Shown: piece after piece, positions 50,957-59,024 of the stretch
How positions within the stretch are numbered: the first letter of the stretch is position 1
How the letters are laid out: every line of letters starts with the position of its first letter
From: Ardenticatenales bacterium
GTDB taxonomy: Bacteria > Chloroflexota > Anaerolineae > Promineifilales > Promineifilaceae
NCBI GenBank assembly: GCA_020634575.1
Contig: JACKBM010000024.1
Coordinates: 1 to 64,000, forward strand
DNA: 64,000 bases
Direction of reading: 5' to 3'
Program-made: the position numbers and the translations under genes
Notes under the pieces: model-generated
What the model saw: only the letters and a program-made list of their open reading frames with translations
Told to the model about the DNA's origin: nothing
Database searches by the model: none

Positions 50957-51036
50957 ACCCGACGGGTCCCTCACCCGACGGGTCCCTCACCCGACGGGTC
51001 CCCCACCCGACGGGTCCACCACCCGACGGGTGGGTT
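50957..51036. repeat. five tandem copies of a 16-base near-palindromic unit
   Basis: The unit ACCCGACGGGTCCCTC is repeated at 50957, 50973, 50989, 51005 and 51021, with changes only in the last bases; the fifth copy ends ACCCGACGGGTGGGTT. Each ACCCGACGGGT core is a palindrome except for its centre. The flanks TTGCCA and GGGTTGCC are partly inverted as well. It lies between the divergent selenoprotein and serine hydrolase genes. Confidence 0.85.
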
Positions 51037-51103
51037 GCCTGGGGTTGGAAACGACGTTACGCTACGGCGACTTACTGATTGTTGAATCATCCACAGGTGC
51101 CCC

Positions 51104-52303
51104 ATGCAAATTGTTTCCCCTGAATCGCAAGGTTTTTCGGCAACGCGGCTGAACCGGATTAATGAGCTGCTGGCTCGCTACGTTGCTGCCGGCAAGCTGG
51201 CAGGCACCATGAGCCTGGTGGCCCGGCGCGATGAAATCGTTCACTGGCAGTGCCTGGGGCACCGTGATCTGGCCAGCGGCGCACCGCTGACACCCGACAC
51301 GCTCTTTCGCATCTACTCCATGACCAAGCCGATCACTGGCGTGGCCGTGATGATGCTGTTTGAGGAAGGACACTTTTTGCTGGATGATCCGGTGGCTGCG
51401 TTTATTCCCCAGCTGGGCGAGATGCAGGTGGCGGCCGGCCAGAATGCCAATGGCCTCATCCTGAAGCCGCAGGCCCGGCCCATAACCATCCGTCACTTGC
51501 TGACCCACACGGCGGGGCTGTCCTATGGCTCGGATCCCATGGACCCGGTCGATGCCCTTTACAATCAAGCTGGCCTGCTGGACCCGGCCAGCACGATGCC
51601 GGCCATGATGGATAAGCTGGCCGGGCTACCGCTGGTGGGTCAACCTGGCGCTCAATGGGTGTACAGCATCGCCACCGATGTATTGGGTCACCTGGTTGAA
51701 GTGATTTCCGGTCAATCGCTGGGGACGTTCTTTCGGGAACGGATTTTTGCGCCGCTGAATATGGTTGATACCGGCTTCTACGTCGCCCCGGAGAAGCAGA
51801 ATCGGCTGGCTACGCTTTACCTGAGTGAAGGCGGCGCCCCCCTGGAACCGTTTCAGGATGCGCGCGGGCGCACCTTCAAGAGCCCGGATGAAATGGAGTC
51901 TGGTGGCGGCGGCCTGGTGTCAACCATGGCTGATTATTACCAGTTTTGCCGGATGCTGCTGAAGGGGGGTGAACTGAATGGTGAGCGTCTGCTGGGGCGC
52001 AAGACGGTTGAATTGATGCGCCAAAATCATTTGCCGCCCGAGCTGGTACCGATTCGTTTTGCGGAAGGGCCGCGCCCGGGCGTGGGGCACGGACTGGCCG
52101 CCTCGGTCTGGGTCGATGCGACGCATCTGGCCGGGATGGGCAGCAATGGCAGCTACAGTTGGAGCGGCGCTGCCAACACCCATTTCTGGGTTGATCCGAC
52201 TGAGGAATTATGCGCCATCTTCATGACGCAGCTTTTCCCGAGCGGCCTTTACCCGGTCCACGCCCAGTTCCGGACGGCTGTTTATCAAGCGTTGGTGGAT
52301 TAA
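51104..52303 (+). CDS. serine hydrolase of the beta-lactamase/DD-peptidase (class C) family
   Basis: 399 residues with no signal peptide. The catalytic Ser-x-x-Lys is in YSMTKPITGVAV (about residue 68), and the Tyr of the second motif is in WVYSIATDVLGHLVE. The third motif region is near AGMGSNGSYSWSGAANTHFWVDP. Members are esterases, peptidases or beta-lactamase-like enzymes; the lack of a signal peptide points to a cytoplasmic esterase. The methyltransferase gene starts 4 bases later, so they are co-transcribed. Confidence 0.88.
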   Translation: MQIVSPESQGFSATRLNRINELLARYVAAGKLAGTMSLVARRDEIVHWQCLGHRDLASGAPLTPDTLFRIYSMTKPITGVAVMMLFEEGHFLLDDPVAAFIPQLGEMQVAAGQNANGLILKPQARPITIRHLLTHTAGLSYGSDPMDPVDALYNQAGLLDPASTMPAMMDKLAGLPLVGQPGAQWVYSIATDVLGHLVEVISGQSLGTFFRERIFAPLNMVDTGFYVAPEKQNRLATLYLSEGGAPLEPFQDARGRTFKSPDEMESGGGGLVSTMADYYQFCRMLLKGGELNGERLLGRKTVELMRQNHLPPELVPIRFAEGPRPGVGHGLAASVWVDATHLAGMGSNGSYSWSGAANTHFWVDPTEELCAIFMTQLFPSGLYPVHAQFRTAVYQALVD

Positions 52304-52306
52304 CTC

Positions 52307-53842
52307 GTGAGCCAGAGAGCACGCCGCCGTCGGTCGCGCGAAGACCGGCTGGACCCATCGTTGACCCGATTTCGTTTCCGTCAGCTGCATAATCCTCTGC
52401 CGCCCACCGAGATACTGGGGCCGGCGCTGCTAGATGAACTGCATCTGGCGTCAATGCATATTCTGGAAAACACGGGCATCGATTTTTTGGATGAGGAGAC
52501 GCTTTTGCTCTGGGAGAAAGCGGGCGCGCGCGTGGACCATCAGGCGCGCCATGTCTGGCTGGACCGTGGGCTGGTCCTGGAATTGGTGGCCCAGGCACCG
52601 GCCGAATTTACCTTGCGGGCGCGCAATCCAGCCCACAATCTGACGCTGGGTGGCAACCGCATCACCTTTGCGCCGATGGGGGGGATGGTCAATATCGCCA
52701 CTTTGCAGACAGGCCGCCGGGCCAGCACGCTAGCTGATGCGATTGAATTAACCAAAATCCTGCAGATGGCGCCGATGATTCACACAGGTGGCGCGGGCAT
52801 CGCGCTGGGCGATGTGCCAGTCTCGGTGCGGCACCTGCGTCGGGCCCTGGCCTACTATCCGCTGACAGACAAGGCGATGTATGCCAATCCGCATGGTCGC
52901 GTCATTCCGGAGGATGAGTTGGCGATGGCCCGGATCGTCTTCGGCGATCCGCTGCCGGCCGATCCGGTTCTGAGCGGCGTTGTGAATGTCAACAGTCCGC
53001 TCCGCTTTGACAAGCGGATGTTAGGGGGGCTGATGACGATGGCGCGGGCCGGGCAGGTTGTCGTCCTGACCCCGTTTATCCTGGCCGGGGCGATGAGCCC
53101 GATCACGATTGCCGCCGCGCTGGCCCAACAAAATGCGGAGGCGCTGGCCGGCATCGCGTTGACGCAGTTGATCCGGCCTGGCGCCCCCGTTGTCTATGGC
53201 GGCTTCACCACGAATACAGATATGAAGACGGGCAGCCCCTCATTTGGCACGCCGGAAGGCGCCTGGGCGCTGCTCGTTGGGGCACAACTGGCTCGTCGCT
53301 ATGGGTTGCCCTACCGGGGCAGCGGCAGTCTTTGCTCGGCTAATACGCCTGATGCCCAGGCCGCTGCAGAGACAATGTGGAGTATGTGGCCGGCCATCCT
53401 GGCCCATACCAACCTGGTGATGCATTCGATTGGCTGGCTGGAAAATGGGTTGACCGTCTCCTATGAAAAGATGATTCTGGACCTGGAAAATGTGCTGAAG
53501 TTTTACAGTTTCCTGGAAGGCTTCCAGATCAATGAAGCGACGCTGGCTCTGGATATGATCGATGCCGTGGGACCCGGCGGCCATCATTTTGGCACCCCGC
53601 ATACGCAGGCGCGGTTCAGCAGCGAGTTTTATCAGTCGATCCTGGGTTCACACCCCGGTTTTGAGAGCTGGCTGGCGGCCGGGGCGGAGGACGCGGTGAC
53701 GCGGGCGAACAAGGTGTGGCAGGCGCTCTTGCGCCAGTATGAACAGCCGGCGCTGGATGTGGGTATTGTTACTGGGCTGGCTGATTTTGTGGCGCGGCGG
53801 GAACAGGAATTGGCGGGTGTTGATCTCTATTACGACGCCTGA
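52307..53842 (+). CDS. MttB-family (trimethylamine/glycine betaine-type) methyltransferase, non-pyrrolysine
   Basis: 511 residues from GTG 52307. The family TIM-barrel pattern is present: LLDELHLASMHILENTGIDFLDEETLLLWEKAGARVD, FAPMGGMVNIA, VYGGFTTNTDMKTGSPSFGTPEGAWALLVGAQLARRYGLPYRGSG. There is no in-frame amber codon, so it belongs to the large MttB/MtgB-like group without pyrrolysine, which demethylate quaternary amines such as glycine betaine or carnitine. No corrinoid protein gene is next to it. It overlaps the convergent Nudix gene by 13 bases. Confidence 0.88.
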   Translation: MSQRARRRRSREDRLDPSLTRFRFRQLHNPLPPTEILGPALLDELHLASMHILENTGIDFLDEETLLLWEKAGARVDHQARHVWLDRGLVLELVAQAPAEFTLRARNPAHNLTLGGNRITFAPMGGMVNIATLQTGRRASTLADAIELTKILQMAPMIHTGGAGIALGDVPVSVRHLRRALAYYPLTDKAMYANPHGRVIPEDELAMARIVFGDPLPADPVLSGVVNVNSPLRFDKRMLGGLMTMARAGQVVVLTPFILAGAMSPITIAAALAQQNAEALAGIALTQLIRPGAPVVYGGFTTNTDMKTGSPSFGTPEGAWALLVGAQLARRYGLPYRGSGSLCSANTPDAQAAAETMWSMWPAILAHTNLVMHSIGWLENGLTVSYEKMILDLENVLKFYSFLEGFQINEATLALDMIDAVGPGGHHFGTPHTQARFSSEFYQSILGSHPGFESWLAAGAEDAVTRANKVWQALLRQYEQPALDVGIVTGLADFVARREQELAGVDLYYDA

Positions 53843-54348
53843 GCGCCAAAGATCCGGTTGACCATCGCCTGGGTGCTGGCGAAAGCGAGTTCTGGCAGCT
53901 CATCCGGGCCGAAAAAGCCGACGGCGTCGGCATCGTCGCCGGCCTGGAGCTGGCCGCCGCGGAGCTGGCCCGCGTAGAGAATGAAGATGGAAGCGCCGCC
54001 ATCCGGCCGGGGCGGGTTGAAGTAGACGTCGATGAGGCCGCTGATGGCGATTTCCAGGTTGGTTTCTTCGTAGGCTTCGCGGATGGCGGTGGCGGCGGGG
54101 TCTTCGCCGGCGTCGAGGAAACCGGCCGGTAAACTCCACTTGCCCCGCTCCGGGTTCATCGTTCGCCGCACCAGCAGCAGTTTCCCCTCATGCAGCACCA
54201 CAACGCCGACGCCCACCTTGGGATCGGTAAAATGGACATAGCCGCAGGCCGGGCAGACCCGCCGCGGCCGGTCACCGCGCCGTTCCGTCACCATGGCGGT
54301 GCCACAGCGGCTGCAAAATTTCACTTCGGCTGGTGCTGATTCAGGCAT
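53830..54348 (-). CDS. Nudix hydrolase with N-terminal zinc ribbon
   Basis: 172 residues. The zinc ribbon has FCSRCG and VCPACGYVHF (four Cys). The Nudix box is GFLDAGEDPAATAIREAYEETNL (about 75-97), with the key Arg-Glu and Glu-Glu residues. The layout recalls NudC-type NADH pyrophosphatases but without their long N-terminal domain. It probably cleaves a nucleoside diphosphate-linked compound. It lies 5 bases after the anti-sigma-like gene. Confidence 0.9.
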   Translation of the reverse strand: MPESAPAEVKFCSRCGTAMVTERRGDRPRRVCPACGYVHFTDPKVGVGVVVLHEGKLLLVRRTMNPERGKWSLPAGFLDAGEDPAATAIREAYEETNLEIAISGLIDVYFNPPRPDGGASIFILYAGQLRGGQLQAGDDADAVGFFGPDELPELAFASTQAMVNRIFGAQAS

Positions 54349-54353
54349 CGGGC

Positions 54354-55295
54354 CTAGAGCTTGTTTTTGTGCCAGCGCACGACGAGCGTGGCGGCCAGCA
54401 AGAGGACAAAGAGGCTGATAGCAATGAGGGGCAACCAGGGAATGTCGGGCGGTGCTGTGCTGGATGTCGGTGAGATGGTGATCTGACCGGCCGGTGTTTC
54501 CGTCGCGGCAATGCGCTCCGTCGCTGCCACCTCCGTGGCGACGGGCTCTGCCTGCTGGGCACGCGGTTCTTGTGTGTCCGTGGCGCTGGGGCGCGGTGCG
54601 GCCGCTTCGTCTTCGCCGGCCGTGCCACCCTCTTCAGCAGCGGCACTCTCTTCTGTATCGGTTACCGCAGCCCCGGCCATAGATGGCGTTGCTGCTGGGG
54701 TAACGGTCTCTTCGTAGAAGAAATCGGCCTCAGCTTCTTCGGCCATCTCCTCCACCACTTCCTCTGCGGCGGCGCTATCCGCAGCCGCGCCGCTTTCATC
54801 GTTGGCTGCTGACTCAGCGGCCACTGCTTCCGCCGGAGCAATCTCGGTGGCCTCCATCGGGGCGCTTTCAGCCGCGCCCGAGGCCAGGTTGGCATTGTCC
54901 GTCGGCACAAACGCAATGTCGCTGGCAGATTCAGGTATCGCACCACCGCTGTTGAGCAAAGATGTGCTCACGATGAAGATCAGGAAGAGGGCTGCCAGGG
55001 CGGTGGCTGCGCGCAATGCCGGGTAAAGCTGGATGGCTCGCTGTGGCGCCGGCGCCCGGTAATCGGCCGGATTCAGGATGAAGTTACGCGGCGCCGCCAC
55101 CCGGGGCAGTTCCTGGATGGCACGCTTAAAGAGCCGCTGCCGTTCCATCTCGGCCCGTAGCAGCTCATCTCCCGCCATCATCTGTTCAAAGCGCTGCCGC
55201 TCAGCAGGCGTCAGCTCATCATCCACATAAGCGGTGAGCAGTTCCTGCTGCTTCTCGGCAGCTGACTTCGTGAGGTTGCGAATCCAGTCAAACAT
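54354..55295 (-). CDS. transmembrane anti-sigma factor-like protein
   Basis: 313 residues. The N-terminal part resembles ZAS-type anti-sigma domains (LLTAYVDDELTPAERQRFEQMMAGD), but the usual zinc His/Cys are missing. A membrane helix is at about 95-113 (ATALAALFLIFIVSTSLL). A long acidic Ala/Glu/Thr-rich outer region follows, then a second hydrophobic helix near the end (IPWLPLIAISLFVLLLAATLVV) and basic residues. It lies downstream of the ECF sigma gene at 55451-56032 in the same direction and is its probable regulator. Confidence 0.82.
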   Translation of the reverse strand: MFDWIRNLTKSAAEKQQELLTAYVDDELTPAERQRFEQMMAGDELLRAEMERQRLFKRAIQELPRVAAPRNFILNPADYRAPAPQRAIQLYPALRAATALAALFLIFIVSTSLLNSGGAIPESASDIAFVPTDNANLASGAAESAPMEATEIAPAEAVAAESAANDESGAAADSAAAEEVVEEMAEEAEADFFYEETVTPAATPSMAGAAVTDTEESAAAEEGGTAGEDEAAAPRPSATDTQEPRAQQAEPVATEVAATERIAATETPAGQITISPTSSTAPPDIPWLPLIAISLFVLLLAATLVVRWHKNKL

Positions 55296-55312
55296 TTTTA
55301 TTCGTACGCTGC

Positions 55313-55444
55313 GCTTTTAGTGATCAGTACGCTGCGCTTTCGGTGGTCAGTGCTGACTAAAAGAGCCACAGGCCCATACCGATCGCTGACAGTGAGCGAA
55401 GCGAACGTACTGACCGCCGAAAGGTGCGCAGCACCGTACTGACT
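55313..55444. repeat. composite direct/inverted repeat between sigma and anti-sigma genes
   Basis: TACGCTGCGCTTT occurs twice (around 55314 and 55328). The stretch CGGTGGTCAGT near 55341 has an inverted partner ACTGACCGCCG at about 55409, next to GTGCGCAGCACCGTACTGA. The 155-base gap is almost wholly this element. Confidence 0.55.
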
Positions 55445-55450
55445 AACCTT

Positions 55451-56032
55451 TTAACGATACGCCAGCGGCAAAAGTTCCCCAAAACTCTGGAGACAGTCGC
55501 GCAGTTTGCTGCGGGCCCGGCTCATGCGTGATTTGACGGTGCCCAGCGAGACTTGCATCATGTCCGCAATGGCATTGTAATCATACCCCTCGACATCACA
55601 GAGGATGGTCGCCACCCGCTGTTCTTCGGGGAGTTCCTCCATACAACGTTGGATCGCCTGCACAAGTTCCCGTTTATCCTGTTCTTCTTCGGGATTATGG
55701 GCATCTTCGTCAGCCAGGGCGCCCCAGGAGTCATTTTCTTCTGTGAGCTCATCAAGGGAAGATTGGGGGCGCCGCTTGCGCCGGCGCAGCTCGTCGTAAC
55801 AGCGGTTGGTGACGATACGCAGCAGCCAGGCCTTAAAGTTGCCCCCCTGGAATTTGTTCAGGGATTTGTAGGCGGCGATGAACGCTTCCTGGGTGATATC
55901 CGCCGCCGTACCCGGTTCGCTCATAATGCGATAGGCGACGTTGAAGGCCATGTCCTGGTAGAAAAGGACGAGGTCGTTGTATGAATTGACGTCGCCCCTT
56001 TGGGCGGACCTGATCAAACCTTCTTCATCCAT
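55451..56032 (-). CDS. ECF RNA polymerase sigma factor (RpoE-like)
   Basis: 193 residues from ATG 56032. Region 2: FYQDMAFNVAYRIMSEPGTAADITQEAFIAAYKSLNKF then GGNFKAWLLRIVTNRCYDELRRRKRR. Region 4: ELPEEQRVATILCDVEGYDYNAIADMMQVSLGTVKSRMSRARSKLRDCL. The frame is open to 56179, but that extension is antisense to the tRNA gene and is not protein. It is followed by the anti-sigma-like gene and a Nudix gene, all in one direction. Confidence 0.93.
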   Translation of the reverse strand: MDEEGLIRSAQRGDVNSYNDLVLFYQDMAFNVAYRIMSEPGTAADITQEAFIAAYKSLNKFQGGNFKAWLLRIVTNRCYDELRRRKRRPQSSLDELTEENDSWGALADEDAHNPEEEQDKRELVQAIQRCMEELPEEQRVATILCDVEGYDYNAIADMMQVSLGTVKSRMSRARSKLRDCLQSFGELLPLAYR

Positions 56033-56096
56033 AAAAGCCGCTGAACTGTACCCCGTTGACAGAGTACTCCAGTTGAAATATACTTTCGGTCCGCTG

Positions 56097-56178
56097 GCCG
56101 AAGTGGCGGAATAGGCAGACGCGCACGACTCAAACTCGTGTTCCTTCGGGAGTGTGGGTTCGACCCCCACCTTCGGCA
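56097..56178 (+). tRNA. tRNA-Leu (anticodon CAA)
   Basis: Acceptor stem GCCGAAG (56097-56103) pairs with CTTCGGC (56171-56177), discriminator A. The anticodon stem CACGA/TCGTG holds loop CTCAAAC, anticodon CAA. A long variable arm (about TTCCTTCGGGAG) marks a class II tRNA, and the T arm is GTGGG-TTCGACC-CCCAC. The 3' CCA is not encoded. Confidence 0.95.
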
Positions 56179-56235
56179 TTTTGATTACGAACGGGCTGAA
56201 TTATAGGGGCTGGTGATAGGCCCGGCAACTTGTAG

Positions 56236-56261
56236 AAGAGCGCCAGAAGGTGCTCTTTTTT
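56236..56261 (+). terminator. Rho-independent terminator after tRNA-Leu
   Basis: AGAGCGCC (56237-56244), loop AGAA, GGTGCTCT (56249-56256; one G-T pair), then TTTTT. Confidence 0.8.
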
Positions 56262-56286
56262 GTTGGGCAGCAATGCCGGCAAATTA

Positions 56287-56389
56287 ATTTACGAATTACG
56301 ATTTGTGATTTACGATGGTTCCTGACACAATTTCGTGGATTGCTTAATCGGTAACTGAATCGTAAATCGTAAATCCTGAATCGTAAATC
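56287..56389. repeat. AT-rich inverted repeat ending at the start of the next gene
   Basis: The left arm 56287-56316 (ATTTACGAATTACGATTTG...) is largely complementary to the right arm 56359-56389 (ATCGTAAATCGTAAATCC...). The right arm ends 3 bases before the ATG at 56393 and occupies the place of a ribosome site. Confidence 0.7.
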
Positions 56390-56392
56390 TCT

Positions 56393-56773
56393 ATGCCTTC
56401 CTGGTTACGCATCATTCTTTTTCTAAGCCTGGGGCTGCTGCTGGGTGCTGGTCTCGGCCTCTACGTTGGCTGGATCGCCTGGCCAACAGAGTATACCGAG
56501 GCGGATCTCTCCATTCTGGCGCCGGAATATCGCTACGATTACACGGTGATGGTGGCGGCCAACTATTCGTTGGATGGCGATCTGGCGGCGGCGCGTGGTC
56601 GTCTGCAGACGCTGGCTGGCGATGAGCGCGATGCCTGGCTGCTGGAAGTGGCGGGCCAGGCAATTTTGCAGGGGGCTGCGGAGCAGGATATTCGCAATCT
56701 GGCGCTGTTGGCCCGTGACCTGGGCCTGCAGGCGCCGGCACTGGAACCTTATCTGTCGGGGAATGATGGCTGA
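56393..56773 (+). CDS. small membrane-anchored protein, unknown function
   Basis: 126 residues. One N-terminal membrane helix (IILFLSLGLLLGAGLGLYVGWIAW) and a helical outer domain (NYSLDGDLAAARGRLQTLAGDERDAWLLEVAGQ). The next gene encodes a longer protein with the same start pattern (GLGLYVGWI against GFGLYYAWI, and the ARxRLxxL repeat), so the two are paralogues from duplication. They overlap by 8-11 bases. There is no clear ribosome site because a palindromic repeat abuts the start. Confidence 0.72.
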   Translation: MPSWLRIILFLSLGLLLGAGLGLYVGWIAWPTEYTEADLSILAPEYRYDYTVMVAANYSLDGDLAAARGRLQTLAGDERDAWLLEVAGQAILQGAAEQDIRNLALLARDLGLQAPALEPYLSGNDG

Positions 56774-57710
56774 CGACGACCGGTACCCGCAGCGTCGGCG
56801 CCGCCGGCGCCGGCTGGCGTTTTCGCTGACCAGCCTGGCCTCGACCAGCCTGCTGTTATTAGGCTTGTTGCTGGGCCTGGGCTTTGGCCTTTATTACGCC
56901 TGGATCCTCGAGCCGGTTTCTTTCACCGAGGTGAGCCCCGGCCGGTTAGAGGAAGATCTGCGGCGGGATTACCTTTATCTGATCAGCCAGGGCTTTGCCG
57001 TGGATGGCAATGTGGCCCGGGCGCGGCAGCGGTTAACCTCGCTGGGCGCGACGGATATGGCGAATCTGGTGGCGGCAGAGCTGGCGCTCTATGTGCGCAC
57101 CGGCCGGTCCGCGGCCGATGTCGCCAACATGGCCCACCTGGCTGCCGCCCTCGGCGTCCAGAATGAGACGGTCGCTCTCTTTGCGCCAACGGCCGTTTCC
57201 CTGGCCCTCACGCCGACGGCGCCGCCCGTCAGCAGCGCCACCCCCACACTCCTGCCAACCCCCAGCCTGACCCGGCCGCCCACGGCCACGCCGACCGCGA
57301 CCCAAACACCTTTCCCCTCAGCGACGCCGACCGCCACGCCGCCGCCGGTTTACCGGCTGCTGGCCCAGGAGCGGCTCTGCTTCCCGGCCGGCGAGGCGCC
57401 TCTGATTGAAGTGAACGTGTTAAATGCGTTTCTGGACCCGCTGCCGGGTGTGGCGGTTGTGGTGGAATGGGATGGGGGGCGCGACCAATTCTTTACGGGG
57501 TTCAAACCGGCCGGTGGTCCTGGTTACGCTGACTTTATCATGGCGTTGGACACCTCATATCGCGTATCGTTACCGGCCGGTAGCCCCACCATCAGCGGCC
57601 TCCGCGCTGAACCCTGCCTGGACGGCGGCCCCGACGACCTCAGCGGCTGGCAGCTGACCTTCCAAAACCTCATCATCCCCACAGAGACGCCTGAAAGCGA
57701 CGGCGGATAA
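56766..57710 (+). CDS. membrane-anchored protein with Pro/Thr linker, unknown function
   Basis: 314 residues from ATG 56766 (an adjacent ATG at 56763 is equally possible); it overlaps the previous gene. A basic N-terminus (RRRRRRR) precedes a membrane helix (TSLLLLGLLLGLGFGLYYAWIL). A helical domain like that of the previous gene follows, then a Pro/Thr/Ala linker (about 150-205, TATPTATQTPFPSATPTATPP). A C-terminal beta domain of about 100 residues starts YRLLAQERLCFPAGEAPLIEVNV and is possibly Ig-like. It is surface exposed by topology. Confidence 0.75.
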   Translation: MADDDRYPQRRRRRRRLAFSLTSLASTSLLLLGLLLGLGFGLYYAWILEPVSFTEVSPGRLEEDLRRDYLYLISQGFAVDGNVARARQRLTSLGATDMANLVAAELALYVRTGRSAADVANMAHLAAALGVQNETVALFAPTAVSLALTPTAPPVSSATPTLLPTPSLTRPPTATPTATQTPFPSATPTATPPPVYRLLAQERLCFPAGEAPLIEVNVLNAFLDPLPGVAVVVEWDGGRDQFFTGFKPAGGPGYADFIMALDTSYRVSLPAGSPTISGLRAEPCLDGGPDDLSGWQLTFQNLIIPTETPESDGG

Positions 57711-57716
57711 GCTTAT

Positions 57717-58091
57717 TTACGGACTGGTTGCCACATCTTGGCGCCGGCGGACGATCTCGACGCCGACAGTTCGCGTATAGGCCAGAGCAGCTGGTTTTTC
57801 GACGCGGACGCGGACTTTCTGGGCCAGCGGCGCCAGCCGGAAGAGCAGATCGGCGATCTCCTCAGCCAGCCGTTCGACCAGCAGGGGGGCGCCGGTCGCC
57901 ACATGAGCGATGACGGCCTCGCTGAGCGCCTGGTAGTTCATGGCAAGGTCGATGTTGTCGGACTGACCGGCCGGTCGTGTATCCCCGTACAGCACCAGAT
58001 TGATGAGGAGCGGCTGCTTTTGCACCCGCTCCTCGGGATGAATGCCAATGATCCCTTCGACCTGCAGATCGCGAATCAGGATCTTGTCCAT
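57717..58091 (-). CDS. folB: dihydroneopterin aldolase (FolB)
   Basis: 124 residues from ATG 58091 (MDKILIRDLQVEGIIGIHPEERVQKQPL); the frame opens earlier inside the SDR gene but is not protein-like there. Family features: the GIHPEER loop with Glu, MNYQALSEAV with the catalytic Tyr, LVERLAEEIADLLF and the Lys-Pro near VRVEKPAAL. It forms hydroxymethyl-dihydropterin in folate synthesis. It lies 10 bases after the SDR gene, same direction. Confidence 0.9.
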   Translation of the reverse strand: MDKILIRDLQVEGIIGIHPEERVQKQPLLINLVLYGDTRPAGQSDNIDLAMNYQALSEAVIAHVATGAPLLVERLAEEIADLLFRLAPLAQKVRVRVEKPAALAYTRTVGVEIVRRRQDVATSP

Positions 58092-58101
58092 GCGCTGGCC
58101 G

Positions 58102-58890
58102 CTACCAGACCGTTTTGGACAGGGCGCCGTCAACGACCAGGGTGGCGCCGGAAATGTAGGAGGCGGCGTCAGATAATAGGAAGGCGCCGGCCGCACCGAA
58201 CTCTTCGGGTGTGCCGTAACGCCCCATCGGGATGGCTGCTTCCGCCTGAACCTTGATCTCCTCAGCCGGGATGCCGGTCATTTTTGAACGGCTTTGATTG
58301 AGCGAAACAACCCGGTCGGTGTAGATGGTGCCGGGGACGAGGTTGTTGATGCGGATGCCCTCACTGGCGATGTCCTTCGAGAGCGATTTGACCAGGCTGA
58401 CGACGCCGGAGCGCATGACGTTGGAGAGCAGAATGGTGTCGATGGGCTCCTTGACGGAAAGCGAGGTGACGGTGAGCAGGGCGCCGGAGCCCTGCTGGCG
58501 CATGGTCGGCAGGACGGCGTGGATCATGCGGACGGCGCTCATGAGGGTGAGTTCGAAGGCGTCGTACCACTGTTGCTCGTTGAAATCGTCGAAGCGACCG
58601 GCCGGTGGCCCGCCCGCATTGATAACCAGCCCATCGATCCGGCCAAAATGGCCCAGAACCTCATCGGCCCACGCCTGGATCGACTCCCGGCTGCGCGCAT
58701 CCACAATGCTGCCGTGAGCCACGCCGCTGTAGCTTGCCAGTTTGGCCACGGCCGCATCCACATTCTCCTGGGAGCGGCTGGCAATACAGACAATGGCGCC
58801 ATCCCTGGCGCAAGCCTCGGCGATACCAAACCCCAGCCCCTTGCTGCCGGCAGCGACCATGATCACTTTATCCTTCAACTGCAGATCCAT
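58102..58890 (-). CDS. SDR family oxidoreductase lacking the usual catalytic Tyr
   Basis: 262 residues. NAD(P) loop AAGSKGLGFGIAEACARDG, NAGGPPAGRF, and a C-terminal DAASYISGATLVVDGAL. At the catalytic place, where most SDRs have Tyr-xxx-Lys, the sequence is ILLSNVMRSGVVSLVKSLSKDIA: the Lys is kept, the Tyr is not. This variant occurs in a known subgroup (LSNxxRxGVxxLxK), so it is not necessarily inactive. It is often annotated 3-oxoacyl-ACP reductase. It is co-directional with folB. Confidence 0.85.
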   Translation of the reverse strand: MDLQLKDKVIMVAAGSKGLGFGIAEACARDGAIVCIASRSQENVDAAVAKLASYSGVAHGSIVDARSRESIQAWADEVLGHFGRIDGLVINAGGPPAGRFDDFNEQQWYDAFELTLMSAVRMIHAVLPTMRQQGSGALLTVTSLSVKEPIDTILLSNVMRSGVVSLVKSLSKDIASEGIRINNLVPGTIYTDRVVSLNQSRSKMTGIPAEEIKVQAEAAIPMGRYGTPEEFGAAGAFLLSDAASYISGATLVVDGALSKTVW

Positions 58891-58975
58891 TATTTCCTCC
58901 GCGGGATATGTTGACGTTATGCCGGTATTTTACGGCAGGTGTGATGGGGATGCGACCGTCGGTACGCGTCCGGCC

Positions 58976-59024
58976 CCGTAGAGACGCGCCGACCCCGTAG
59001 AGACGCGCCGCGGCGCGTCTACGG
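58976..59024. repeat. GTAGAGACGCGCC palindromic repeat over the deacetylase stop codon
   Basis: CCGTAGAGACGCGCCG occurs twice (about 58976 and 58995). The second copy is followed by CGGCGCGTCTACGG, giving a hairpin with the fully palindromic core ACGCGCCGCGGCGCGT. The stop codon of the deacetylase gene (59021-59019) lies in it. Confidence 0.75.

Noticed and set aside
50957..51036. CRISPR array
   Set aside because: The units are tandem with no spacers and only 16 bases long, and no cas gene is near.
52307..53842. Pyrrolysine-containing MttB
   Set aside because: No in-frame TAG is present in the full-length gene, so it is the non-pyrrolysine type.
56033..56179. N-terminal extension of the sigma factor frame (MPKVGVEPTLPKEHEFESC...)
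   Set aside because: It is the antisense translation of the tRNA-Leu gene; the sigma factor starts at 56032.
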